Below, piece after piece: positions 9,295 through 16,496 of a stretch of DNA of 64,000 bases; position 1 is the stretch's first letter; each line of letters begins with the position of its first letter. The stretch lies in NCBI GenBank assembly GCA_040391785.1, contig JBEBXH010000019.1, positions 7,036 through 71,035 on the forward strand, given 5' to 3'. The position numbers and the translations under genes were made by a program. This stretch comes from UBA5239 sp040391785. Lineage in GTDB: Bacteria; Verrucomicrobiota; Lentisphaeria; Victivallales; Victivallaceae. The notes under the pieces are model-generated. The model saw nothing but the letters and a program-made list of their open reading frames with translations. It ran no database searches and had not been told where the DNA came from.

Positions 9295-9406
9295 GCAGAG
9301 ATAGAATCGCCAAGTTTTTTAAATAAGCGCACAACACGTAATACGGAACCGTTTTTTTGCGGCTCCGCTTGCTGTGTTGTGCGGGTTTGGCGACCCTTAT
9401 CTCTGC
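9295..9406. repeat. 112-bp nested inverted repeat, candidate oriT or structured element
   Basis: Four pairs of arms nest around one loop: GCAGAGATA (9295-9303) with TATCTCTGC (9398-9406); TCGCCAA (9307-9313) with TTGGCGA (9387-9393); CGCACAACAC (9328-9337) with GTGTTGTGCG (9374-9383); CGGAACCG (9344-9351) with CGGCTCCG (9360-9367, one mismatch). The loop is T-rich. It fills most of the gene-free stretch 9120-9450 between the relaxase pair and the nuclease gene. A position beside a MobF relaxase fits an origin of transfer; a long leader hairpin for the nuclease, or an attC-like site, are alternatives. Confidence 0.7.
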
Positions 9407-9450
9407 AGCATGTCGGGGCCGCTCTTTTTGTTGCGGCACAAGGAGTTGCT

Positions 9451-10227
9451 GTGAGAAAAATATGCGGTATACTGCTGGTATTTGTGGTTCTGTTGTCATT
9501 GGGCAGCAGAATATCTTCCGAGAAACTTCCTTCCTTATCTTCCGAACATTTGCCGTATGGAGCTCCCGGCCTGGCTGATCATGTTGCCATTCGCGAGGGT
9601 TATGTGGTGGGATTGTCCTGCCAACACAAAATCGCTGTGTGGGTCTCGTATAGGCTGAAAAAAGAGCGGTTGGCGGCAAAAGTTGCCGCTCGAACGGATC
9701 GATTTCGGGAAGACCGCGAATTTCCCTGTTGCTCGGTGAAGCCCGGCGACTATAAGGGCTCCGGTTATGATCGCGGGCATCTGGCGTCCGCAGGCGATAT
9801 GACTTTTTCTGTTAAAGCAATGGAAGATAGTTTTTTGATGAGCAACATCGCTCCTCAAAAACCGGGTTTCAACCGTGGGATTTGGAAGAAACTGGAAACG
9901 CAGGTACGTCAGTGGGCATTGGCGGAAGAAGATATCATTGTAGTGACCGGCGCGGTATTTCCGAAAGAGGTCACTCTGACGGTCGGTCCCAGCAAAATTA
10001 CCGTGCCGGAAGGATATTTTAAGGTGGTCTATGATTTGACGCCACCAGAGAAAATGATCGCATTCGTGATCTCGAATGAAAGCAGCAGGCAAGATTTGCA
10101 GGACTTTGCAGTAACCGTAAATGCCGTGGAGAAAATAACCGGCCTCGATTTCTTCCCCGAACTGCCGCAAGTTATTCAGCAGAAACTGGAAGCCGAAATC
10201 GATATTCTGCAATGGCAATGGAAATAA
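9451..10227 (+). CDS. Secreted DNA/RNA non-specific endonuclease (DRGH type)
   Basis: 258 residues from a GTG at 9451 (AAGGAG, then 5 bp), which gives an N-terminal hydrophobic signal segment KICGILLVFVVLLSLG; an earlier in-frame start at 9379 lies inside the large inverted repeat and has no signal peptide. YDRGHLASAGDM (about residues 106-117) is the signature of the NUC1/Serratia-type beta-beta-alpha-metal nucleases, with the general-base histidine in DRGH. The downstream metal-binding asparagine fits SNIAPQKPGFNRGIW. It should cleave DNA and RNA outside the cytoplasm. Similar secreted nucleases occur on conjugative elements; whether it helps transfer, entry exclusion or nutrition is unknown. 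Confidence 0.9.
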   Translation: MRKICGILLVFVVLLSLGSRISSEKLPSLSSEHLPYGAPGLADHVAIREGYVVGLSCQHKIAVWVSYRLKKERLAAKVAARTDRFREDREFPCCSVKPGDYKGSGYDRGHLASAGDMTFSVKAMEDSFLMSNIAPQKPGFNRGIWKKLETQVRQWALAEEDIIVVTGAVFPKEVTLTVGPSKITVPEGYFKVVYDLTPPEKMIAFVISNESSRQDLQDFAVTVNAVEKITGLDFFPELPQVIQQKLEAEIDILQWQWK

Positions 10228-10230
10228 GGC

Positions 10231-10316
10231 GGAAACCTGACCTGCTGCCGGTGCCGACGTTCGGCCGGTGGGGAGTTGGGTGGGGAGGAGTGTCGCGGCG
10301 AACAGGTCAGGTTTCC
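10231..10316. terminator. 14-bp perfect inverted repeat between convergent genes
   Basis: GGAAACCTGACCTG (10231-10244) is exactly complementary to CAGGTCAGGTTTCC (10303-10316). It begins right after the nuclease stop, and the next gene points towards it from the other side. The 58-bp interior is GC-rich with its own CCGG-type mini-stem. No long T-run follows, so it is a candidate bidirectional transcription barrier rather than a standard terminator. Confidence 0.45.
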
Positions 10317-10356
10317 AAAATTCAGGAGTCGCCAGATCATTTTCGGTAAATTTATG

Positions 10357-10536
10357 TTAGTCTTCGTCGATTTCTTCGAAGAGATCGCTTCCGTGAAGGC
10401 GGAGGTATTCAATCGAATTTACTTCGATTCCGGAATTCCAGTGGTGGCATTTCGTCTCAAGAGGCTTCGGGGTGAATCCGCGATTGATGGCTTCGGCGAC
10501 GATTTCGGACATGGTCATGGTGTCGATTTTGCTCAT
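10357..10536 (-). CDS. Small hypothetical protein (59 aa)
   Basis: ATG at 10536 with AAAAGGAG 6 bp upstream, two bases after the stop of the preceding membrane-protein gene. The sequence starts MSKIDTMTMSEIVAEAI and ends in an acidic FEEIDED; no Cys cluster, membrane helix or known motif. The strong ribosome site and tight coupling to the upstream gene support a real gene. Function unknown. Confidence 0.6.
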   Translation of the reverse strand: MSKIDTMTMSEIVAEAINRGFTPKPLETKCHHWNSGIEVNSIEYLRLHGSDLFEEIDED

Positions 10537-10538
10537 AG

Positions 10539-11066
10539 TCAACTCCTTTTTTGGCGAAAATTTTCAATGGTCTTATATAAGTTATTGGCATTGTCAACAT
10601 TTTTCAGAACGAGTGTTCCCTGTCGGGTGGCGGCGGTGTTGATAATGATGTTGCCGCAGCCCAAGATTTGTTGAATCAGTGAACTGTGGCAGGAAATGCT
10701 GCGGATGTCGACAATCCAGATTTTCTGGTTGAAGGTGCGGAATAGACCACCTTCATGGGTGATGGATTCGATGGTAATTGTGTAGAACTGGCGCTTTCTA
10801 AGCCAAATAATATAAGTAATTCGACAGGTAATGATGATTGGGATCAGGCAGATGCCTAAGCTCAAAATCGGCTGATTCAGTTTACCATCATTGCAGAAAT
10901 GACCGGCGATGCCGCTGAGAAATAATGTCGGCAGCAGTACGCCGCCAATTGTTCCGACTGCGAACCAAAACATCTGATGGACCGCCTTGCAGATAAACAG
11001 AAATTTGTTGCTCTTGCCACGGAAAATGACCTTTTGCGAATGCTTTATATTTGGTAATCTATTCAT
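10539..11066 (-). CDS. Two-helix membrane protein with bacterial PH-like domain
   Basis: 175 residues from ATG 11066 (GGGAGG upstream). Two hydrophobic segments (about residues 28-50 and 63-85) are followed by a soluble part of the type YTITIESITHEGGLF...IWIVDIRSISCHSSLIQQIL, which resembles the bPH_2 (YdbS/DUF304) pleckstrin-like fold. Those proteins are inner-membrane proteins of poorly known function. It overlaps nothing and runs directly into the 59-residue gene. Its role on this element is unknown. Confidence 0.7.
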   Translation of the reverse strand: MNRLPNIKHSQKVIFRGKSNKFLFICKAVHQMFWFAVGTIGGVLLPTLFLSGIAGHFCNDGKLNQPILSLGICLIPIIITCRITYIIWLRKRQFYTITIESITHEGGLFRTFNQKIWIVDIRSISCHSSLIQQILGCGNIIINTAATRQGTLVLKNVDNANNLYKTIENFRQKRS

Positions 11067-11143
11067 GGTTCCTCCCTTGAAATGGTTGTCCTTCACCCTG
11101 TGAGGACAACCATGACAGAGAAATTTTCCGGGCGCCAGCCCGG

Positions 11144-11236
11144 TCATGCGGCGTCATCGTCGTCGTCAATATTGGGCGCAGGTGGAATGTAGATGAATCC
11201 GAGCTCGCGTGCGCGTTCATTTTCGTATTGCTGCAT
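11144..11236 (-). CDS. Putative 30-residue acidic peptide
   Basis: A 30-codon frame with a good start: AAAGGAG followed by GATGCAA and ATG. The peptide starts MQQYENERARELGF, has a YIPPAP segment, and ends NIDDDDDAA. It lies between the ParB-like gene and the membrane-protein gene, all on the minus strand, in a gap that otherwise has no gene. The acidic tail makes it a formal candidate substrate for the amidoligase encoded in the same block; that is speculation. It may also be untranslated leader. Confidence 0.4.
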   Translation of the reverse strand: MQQYENERARELGFIYIPPAPNIDDDDDAA

Positions 11237-11258
11237 TTGCATCTCCTTTGAAGTAAAT

Positions 11259-11288
11259 TCGCACCGGATCGTATTTGACCCGGTGCGA
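11259..11288 (-). other. 9-bp hairpin between ParB-like gene and acidic peptide
   Basis: TCGCACCGG (11259-11267) pairs with CCGGTGCGA (11280-11288), loop 12 nt. It begins 9 bp after the ParB-like stop and ends 22 bp before the peptide start. On the minus strand it is followed by ATTTACTT, too weak for a firm terminator call. It could be an attenuator or an mRNA-stabilising hairpin. Confidence 0.4.
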
Positions 11289-11296
11289 TTGTTTTC

Positions 11297-12862
11297 TTAG
11301 GCGGCTTTGGCGGCGGCTTCCAGTTTTTCGAGCTGGAGCCAGCTTTTTGGGTCGGGCAAAGCTGTGGTGGCTTCTTCCAGGGCTTTCGTCAGGTCGAATT
11401 TGATCAGCTCGGCGATGATTTCCGCTTCGGCCCATTTGGCTGATTTATCGCCGCCGGACTGGCCGTAGTTCAGCTCGGAAACGATGTTTTCGCAGACCTT
11501 TTTCCAGACGGCTTTGTCGAGGTTGGGCTGTTCCAGAACTTTCGAGTAGCAGGAAATTTCGCTGTCACCATATTTTTTCGTGAAGAATTCTTTTTCGTCA
11601 TCGCCGTACCAGTGTACTGCTGAATTGACACCCATGCAGGCCACCAGGGCGAAAATCGAATCGCGATTCGGCAGTTCGTACTCAAGCGCCTTGATGAAAT
11701 CGATCAGCATATTGATGGCATACCGTTGGCGCTGTTTGTGTTTGGCCTCTTTGCGCTCGGCCAACGTTTTGGTCTTGCCGGCGGTGACGTCTTCGATTTC
11801 GGTCTCAGTTTCAGCCGAATTCTTCTTCGATTTGCTGACCTTGACATTGACTGCCGCACCGGCCTGCGGCGAATCGATCGCGATGGCCTTGACGCCGCCC
11901 TTCGACGGTTTGCATTCGGTCCAGTGGCCGGGTGGGATGATGTTCAGACCGTACAGCGGATCACCGGTGTCTTCGATCTTGCAACTGTCGGCATTGTAGG
12001 CGATCAGCACCAGCTCAGGGTTTTCGCGGACCTGCTCGGCGATGTACAGGCGGCATTTGTTGGCCAGATATTCCTTGTTCTGACAGCGGGCCTTCTTCGA
12101 ATCGTTCATGTCGCTGAACAGGAAACCGTTGTTCAGGCGGTCCTGACAAGCGGGGCATTCGCCGCAGCCCTGTTCGGAGCCATCTGCGTTCCACGGCAGT
12201 TTGCTGAGCAGCGTCGAAAATTCGGCACAGAGCGCCGCCTCGAATTTCTTCACGCTGAGCTTGCGGTACTGATATTGATTCCATGAAATATGGTCGAAGA
12301 TTTTCTCCTGGAGTTCAACCGAAAACATTGCGATAATTTCGTAGTGCCCGACGCTCATCCACGGATAGCGCGTGTCCTTCATCGCTTCCTGCCAGTTCTT
12401 AATCAACCGGTTAAGGTTGGCGCGTTTGGCCACCCAATTCGTGCTCATGCCGATTTCGTCGGCGATGCCATCGACCGTCTTGCCTTCCTCGACCAGGGCA
12501 TTGATGATGTCCACCTGCTGCTGGAGCGTCAGGTTGTTCCGGTTGTCGTTCGCCGCAAACGACAGAATCCGCGAATCCCCCTCCGCAAAAACCATATCCG
12601 GCATGTCGCCGCCAAGCATAAGTCCTTCGCACTGAATTTTCTCCAGTGCCAGATAGCGGCACTTGCCATCCACCACATTGTAATCGAAATCCTCTTCATC
12701 GATCCTTTCAATCAGCAGTGGCACGATCAGCGGCTTCAGGCCCCGGGCGATACGGCTCTCCATACTGGTCTGCAATTTCTTGCTCGCTTCGGCGGTGATC
12801 TTGCGATCCGGCACACATTTGATTCTACTCAACGGAATCAGTTCACTTTTGTTCTTGCTCAT
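11297..12862 (-). CDS. ParB-like protein with cysteine cluster
   Basis: 521 residues. The N-terminus (IPLSRIKCVPDRKI, then VVDGKCRYLAL near residue 65) is a ParB/Spo0J-type domain; LTLQQQVDIINALVEEGKTV followed by IADEIGMSTNWVAKRANL is the ParB HTH. Residues 230-265 contain CGECPAC and two further Cys, a probable zinc site as seen in several plasmid ParB-like proteins. The C-terminal half is unknown and partly basic (KKNSAETETE, KHKQRQRY). It probably serves DNA partition or regulation of the element. The ParA-like ATPase is far away at 34.6 kb, which is unusual for a par pair. Confidence 0.85.
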   Translation of the reverse strand: MSKNKSELIPLSRIKCVPDRKITAEASKKLQTSMESRIARGLKPLIVPLLIERIDEEDFDYNVVDGKCRYLALEKIQCEGLMLGGDMPDMVFAEGDSRILSFAANDNRNNLTLQQQVDIINALVEEGKTVDGIADEIGMSTNWVAKRANLNRLIKNWQEAMKDTRYPWMSVGHYEIIAMFSVELQEKIFDHISWNQYQYRKLSVKKFEAALCAEFSTLLSKLPWNADGSEQGCGECPACQDRLNNGFLFSDMNDSKKARCQNKEYLANKCRLYIAEQVRENPELVLIAYNADSCKIEDTGDPLYGLNIIPPGHWTECKPSKGGVKAIAIDSPQAGAAVNVKVSKSKKNSAETETEIEDVTAGKTKTLAERKEAKHKQRQRYAINMLIDFIKALEYELPNRDSIFALVACMGVNSAVHWYGDDEKEFFTKKYGDSEISCYSKVLEQPNLDKAVWKKVCENIVSELNYGQSGGDKSAKWAEAEIIAELIKFDLTKALEEATTALPDPKSWLQLEKLEAAAKAA

Positions 12863-12901
12863 TTTTTCCCTCCATGGTTGGGATTGTTGTTCATTTCTAA
12901 A

Positions 12902-12932
12902 TCGTTCGACGGCACAGTTTTCCGTCGAACGA
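12902..12932. promoter_or_regulatory. 11-bp perfect inverted repeat in the ParB-like gene leader
   Basis: TCGTTCGACGG (12902-12912) and CCGTCGAACGA (12922-12932) are perfectly complementary with a 9-nt spacer, 40 bp upstream of the ParB-like start. It could be a binding site for that protein (autoregulation or a centromere-like site) or an RNA hairpin. Confidence 0.45.
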
Positions 12933-12946
12933 GAATCGATAACTGC

Positions 12947-13008
12947 TTTCGCCTTTTAGGCGACCAGAGCTTCCGACGCTGGACCCCGTCCGGGCAGCGC
13001 CCGGCGGC
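12947..13008 (-). repeat. Triple-hairpin repeat, copy A
   Basis: Read on the minus strand: CCGGGC-GCT-GCCCGG, then GACGGGGT, then CCAGCG-tcggaag-CTCTGG (one mismatched pair), then TCGCC-taaaa-GGCGA. Same order and spacing as copies B-E. It lies 6 bp after the stop of the DUF3846-like gene and upstream of the ParB-like gene, in the same sense as both. Confidence 0.85.
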
Positions 13009-13014
13009 ATATTT

Positions 13015-13374
13015 CTATTCAATGGTGGTTGAGTTGTTGTCGATGGATTCGCGATATTGCAGTTCGGCTAGCGCTTCAGTTCGGTCGAAATAGCGGATTT
13101 GCAGCTCATCCAGATTCAGCGTACAGTCGATGCAACGATCTTCATCGATCCCGACGATCAGGCCGTTTCCGGCCATGAGTACACTGCGGTTGACGCAGAA
13201 AAAACTTTCCGCAGTGAATAATCCCTCGTCATCAACGATGACATCGTGCCCGTTGCCCAGCGAAACGAAATCAATCATGCTGCAATCCAGTAACCGCCTG
13301 TAATTCTGCAGATTATCGGGCGTATCGATTACTTCTGCGTTCCTCTTTTTCGAATCAATGTAGATGGCTTTCAT
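13015..13374 (-). CDS. DUF3846-like small protein
   Basis: 119 residues. A start MKAIYIDSKKRNAEVID, then a central DVIVDDEGLF and NRSVLMAGNGLIVG fit the DUF3846 family of phages, plasmids and ICEs, whose function is unknown. The ATG at 13374 lies inside the end of the amidotransferase gene (20-bp overlap), with ATAGGAG in the coding sequence serving as ribosome site, so the two are translationally coupled. Repeat copy A follows directly. Confidence 0.7.
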   Translation of the reverse strand: MKAIYIDSKKRNAEVIDTPDNLQNYRRLLDCSMIDFVSLGNGHDVIVDDEGLFTAESFFCVNRSVLMAGNGLIVGIDEDRCIDCTLNLDELQIRYFDRTEALAELQYRESIDNNSTTIE

Positions 13375-14143
13375 GTTGTTTATCTCCTATGGTTTCAAAA
13401 AAATCGATATCGGTCGAATCTGCTTCCTGCCAGGTTTCGCCGCAGTCGAAGCAGTAAAACATTTCGTAATCTCTTTCGACAATGCCATCACAATACGGGC
13501 AAAGTCCTTTGTTGAGCTTGCGAAGCTCTTTCGTGGTCGGCGACATGAAGCAGAGATCACGCTCAAAACCTCGCCAATCCCATAGCGTATTCGAGAAAAA
13601 CACGCCGTCGATATTTTCCCAGTCGCCAAACAGGTGGACTTTTTCTGCGGTCATGACCGCTATTTTGTTGTCACCGGCCATGCCTTGGATCAGATTAAAA
13701 ATGGCCGGAATGTTCTGATAGAGACCGTTCTGGGCAAGCCGCCGGCATAATTCCATGGTGTCGGATATGCCCTTCAGCTCCGGCCTGATCGGCAATATGC
13801 CGTTATGAATCAGGGCGTAATTGCTCAACACATTGGTGTGCTGCAGCAGCTTCACGTCCTGCGTGAAACTGAACGGATGCGTGTTCCCCGGGCTTATGCC
13901 GCCGTGCGTGGCGATGCGGAAATGCAGGAACAATTCACCGGTAAATTCGGCCAGTCGGTATTTCTCAAAAGCTGTAACGAAATTTTTCCAGGTCATGTAT
14001 CCTTTATGAATTTCGATCGCATATTTCTGATCGCCGGAGAGCATGGCGAATCCTGCGCCATCCGGGTTCGCGATCCAGCATTTTTCAAGTGTTGCCAGTG
14101 ATGGAATTTGGACGTTTTGCGGTTTGTAGATTGCTACGCACAT
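13355..14143 (-). CDS. Class II glutamine amidotransferase-like Ntn hydrolase with zinc ribbon
   Basis: 262 residues from ATG 14143 (AAAGGA upstream). The protein starts MCVAIYKP: removal of Met would expose Cys as the N-terminal nucleophile of class II amidotransferases. LHFRIATHGG near residue 80 and ALIHNGIL near residue 113 match the family's R-x-A-T-H-G and HNG motifs. Residues 213-235 hold CPYC...CFDCG, a zinc ribbon. It should release ammonia from glutamine. It directly follows the amidoligase gene (copy B of the repeat between them), a pairing known from predicted peptide-modifying operons. The acceptor is unknown. Confidence 0.85.
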   Translation of the reverse strand: MCVAIYKPQNVQIPSLATLEKCWIANPDGAGFAMLSGDQKYAIEIHKGYMTWKNFVTAFEKYRLAEFTGELFLHFRIATHGGISPGNTHPFSFTQDVKLLQHTNVLSNYALIHNGILPIRPELKGISDTMELCRRLAQNGLYQNIPAIFNLIQGMAGDNKIAVMTAEKVHLFGDWENIDGVFFSNTLWDWRGFERDLCFMSPTTKELRKLNKGLCPYCDGIVERDYEMFYCFDCGETWQEADSTDIDFFETIGDKQHESHLH

Positions 14144-14160
14144 AGTCAAATTTTCCTTTA

Positions 14161-14222
14161 ATTTCGCCTGCGGCGACCAGCGCTTCCGACGCTGGACCCC
14201 GTCCGGCCAAGCGGCCGGTGGC
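14161..14222 (-). repeat. Triple-hairpin repeat, copy B
   Basis: Minus strand: CCGGCC-GCTT-GGCCGG, GACGGGGT, CCAGCG-tcggaag-CGCTGG, TCGCC-gca-GGCGA. All three stems are perfect. It fills the gap between the amidoligase stop and the amidotransferase ribosome site, in the sense orientation. Confidence 0.9.
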
Positions 14223-14230
14223 ATGTTCTT

Positions 14231-15544
14231 TTAAATAAGGTGTTTTTCGGTGAGATATTTCACGGCATTTACGTAGAGTTCCCTGTTGGCGGTGACGAAC
14301 TGCGTGAAATTGCGGAACGCATCTTTCGAGGCGAGAATATCGCTGATCGAGACCCGTTTGGCCCAATGCACCAGCGCGTCGACAATCTCGAGCGTCGCCA
14401 TGAATGTCGAATATTTCAACGTTCCACGGAACAGCCGGAATTCAACCGTACGAAAATTCTCGAAATTCACCGCCTGATAACGCGATCCGTTGGATTTGCC
14501 GTAAACTTCCTTCACTGGCTGACCGTTGTTTTTCTTGAACGTGGCCCAATGCGTTTCCTGCCGGCGGGCGATAATCTCGAATTTCACCTGATATTTGGAA
14601 ATCAGCCAGTCGATCAGCAGCCATTTGTACGGAGACAGATAATTCCGTGACACATGAACGTGCAGACCGCAGGATTCCACGCCCAGATCGTGCGAGCGCA
14701 TGCCGCCGCTGGACATTCGTTCAAGCACAGACTGCCAGTTCAATTCTTTGTGGCGTTTGAGGGTGATCGGATGCGATACGAGCTCAAAACCGTATTCAGG
14801 GATGGAACCGTCCGCCTTCAGATAAAAAGTTCTCTCACCATCGGAAATGGCATCGACAATTTTACTGCGATCACAGCATTCGGACAATCCACCGGCTTCA
14901 AGCTCAAATCCCAGATACGCAAGCACCGGTTCGTTGTCATGGACGGAGGACTGAAAATTCAACACCGGCTCATAGCTGTAATCCTGAATATCGCTCGAAT
15001 GATTCTCATCGTAGCAATGCTGACAATAAGTTCCATTATCCTGATAAAAGGCATTAGTACCGCGAATGACATCGTTGCAGTCATCGCAAGTGCAGTAATA
15101 TTCTTCGTAGCAACTGCCGCATAAAGTGATATTGTCATCACCATGATTGCTTGAGCTCCAATTATCGCATTCCTCGCAGCGATAGGCGTGACGTTCGGCA
15201 CACGAATCACACCACCATTCATCCAAATCGGCCATGCGGACAAAGTCATCGCAAGACGAATATTCCTGGCAATGCTCGCAATACGAGAGATGATCGTCCC
15301 GGCAACCCTCGCAATAAATATTGCCATCGCGGCCCGTGGTGTAATCGTTTTCCGTATCGATCAGCGATTCTCCGCAGTGAGAGCAAATTTTCAAATGATC
15401 CTCACGGCACGCGGGGCAAAGATGGATATTTTCGCCATCAATTTCAAACGTCTCAAGTTTTTCAAATGCGCCGCAAAAACAGCAGTTCACCCGCTTCAAA
15501 ACAATCACTTCCGGTTCAATATCTGTAACAAATTCTGTTGACAT
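14231..15544 (-). CDS. Amidoligase_2 family protein with N-terminal zinc-finger array
   Basis: 437 residues from ATG 15544 (GAGGGA upstream). The first 180 residues contain about twelve CxxC-type pairs (CCFCG, CPACR, CSHCG, CEGC, CEHC, CDSC, CEEC, CGSC, CDDC, CQHC), a treble-clef or LIM-like array. From about residue 205 the glutamine-synthetase-like amidoligase domain shows GFELEAGG (metal-binding acids), HVHVSR near 295 and VEFRLFRGTL near 369. Members are predicted to form amide or isopeptide bonds using ATP. Next to the class II amidotransferase this suggests amidation of a carboxylate on a protein, peptide or metabolite. Target unknown; the Cys array could recruit it. Confidence 0.88.
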   Translation of the reverse strand: MSTEFVTDIEPEVIVLKRVNCCFCGAFEKLETFEIDGENIHLCPACREDHLKICSHCGESLIDTENDYTTGRDGNIYCEGCRDDHLSYCEHCQEYSSCDDFVRMADLDEWWCDSCAERHAYRCEECDNWSSSNHGDDNITLCGSCYEEYYCTCDDCNDVIRGTNAFYQDNGTYCQHCYDENHSSDIQDYSYEPVLNFQSSVHDNEPVLAYLGFELEAGGLSECCDRSKIVDAISDGERTFYLKADGSIPEYGFELVSHPITLKRHKELNWQSVLERMSSGGMRSHDLGVESCGLHVHVSRNYLSPYKWLLIDWLISKYQVKFEIIARRQETHWATFKKNNGQPVKEVYGKSNGSRYQAVNFENFRTVEFRLFRGTLKYSTFMATLEIVDALVHWAKRVSISDILASKDAFRNFTQFVTANRELYVNAVKYLTEKHLI

Positions 15545-15554
15545 GATGCTTCCC

Positions 15555-15977
15555 TCAATTAAGTTCAAATGGTTCGTTCAAGCCGTGCTTGCGAAAATTC
15601 ACCCAGTCGTTAGCAGAAAATCGCTTTGACGGACAGCCGATGGTTGAATTAGACGCTCCGATTTTTTTCGTCCGGACAGCCTGCTCGTATGCCTCCTGGT
15701 CCGACCAATTCCGGCAGTACAGGGCATTGACCACGAAATACTGCTGATGCCGTGTATAGTCCTGGATCAGCACCAGGTTGTTGATCGCATCCAGATACGT
15801 ATCAACCAGATAATCATACAGATGCAGCACGCCAGACAACGTATCGTAATCCCTCGACCGCGAAGTCGTAACACGCGACCGGATGTGACTGATTTCCCGA
15901 TGCTGCTTTACCAGCAGCCCGAAATCGATTTTCGAGCACGGAATAACCAACTCCAATTCCTGCAATTCAGATTGCAT
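15555..15977 (-). CDS. Hypothetical protein upstream of the amidoligase
   Basis: 140 residues, ATG 15977 with GAGGTGAT directly upstream, 10 bp before the amidoligase gene. No membrane segment or Cys cluster. The middle is rich in Tyr, Asp and Leu (LHLYDYLVDTYLDAINNLVL) and probably helical. Not recognised. Tight spacing makes it a candidate partner or substrate of the amidoligase. Confidence 0.7.
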   Translation of the reverse strand: MQSELQELELVIPCSKIDFGLLVKQHREISHIRSRVTTSRSRDYDTLSGVLHLYDYLVDTYLDAINNLVLIQDYTRHQQYFVVNALYCRNWSDQEAYEQAVRTKKIGASNSTIGCPSKRFSANDWVNFRKHGLNEPFELN

Positions 15978-15990
15978 AATCACCTCACAT

Positions 15991-16311
15991 TTATTTCAGG
16001 CGAAAAGGCGGCGTCAGGCACAGACCGGTGAATATTTCGAACGTACTTTTCAGATTATCGCAGAAAAGCCCATCGAAAACCTTCACTTCCTCCAGGCAGT
16101 GCTTGATAATTTTCAGAAAAGTCATCTTGTAGGTGTCATCCGGATTATATTCGATGCGGCAAACATTGGCCTTCGGGCACAAATCGAAGATAAACTCCGC
16201 CTTCTCCGGCCCGGCGTAAACGTGAGATGCTCCAAGCATAAGCTTTAGAACCCCAACCGGCCTGTCCGAACGGGTCAATTGCTCCAAAGCCAACTTACTG
16301 TCAAAATCCAT
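15991..16311 (-). CDS. Hypothetical protein (106 aa)
   Basis: ATG 16311 preceded by AGGAGGATC, first gene of the block leading into the amidoligase. It carries scattered Cys (CPKANVC, HCLEE, FCDN, GLCL) but no clear metal motif, and no signal peptide. Not recognised. Promoter elements were not clear upstream; the gap to HU holds a long hairpin. Confidence 0.65.
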   Translation of the reverse strand: MDFDSKLALEQLTRSDRPVGVLKLMLGASHVYAGPEKAEFIFDLCPKANVCRIEYNPDDTYKMTFLKIIKHCLEEVKVFDGLFCDNLKSTFEIFTGLCLTPPFRLK

Positions 16312-16337
16312 ACGATCCTCCTGCGGTTATTATTTCT

Positions 16338-16415
16338 TTTGGGCTTGCGTTCCATGATCGAGAGCGAGGCCAAGGCGTGAGCCGCAGGCCGGAAGCGAAC
16401 GAACGCAAGTCAAAA
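16338..16415. repeat. Long imperfect hairpin between the 106-aa gene and HU gene
   Basis: CTTGCGTTC (16344-16352) pairs with GAACGCAAG (16401-16409); the outer TTTTG and CAAAA also pair. The interior holds GGCC...GGCC and other GC-rich short stems. It lies between divergent genes, so it may act as a barrier, a protein-binding site or an ssDNA structure. It is distinct from the triple-hairpin repeat. Confidence 0.5.
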
Positions 16416-16496
16416 AGAATTGATCCACCACATTGAAAATCTGATGTTTCCATGGTAGATTAACCGTAAGTCTATTTATTTAACCGGAGAAAAATT

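Noticed and set aside
9328..9383. Firm call of an integron attC site
   Set aside because: Half-sites GCACAAC/GTTGTGC deviate from RYYYAAC/GTTRRRY, pairing extends well beyond the usual attC ends, and no integron integrase is present.
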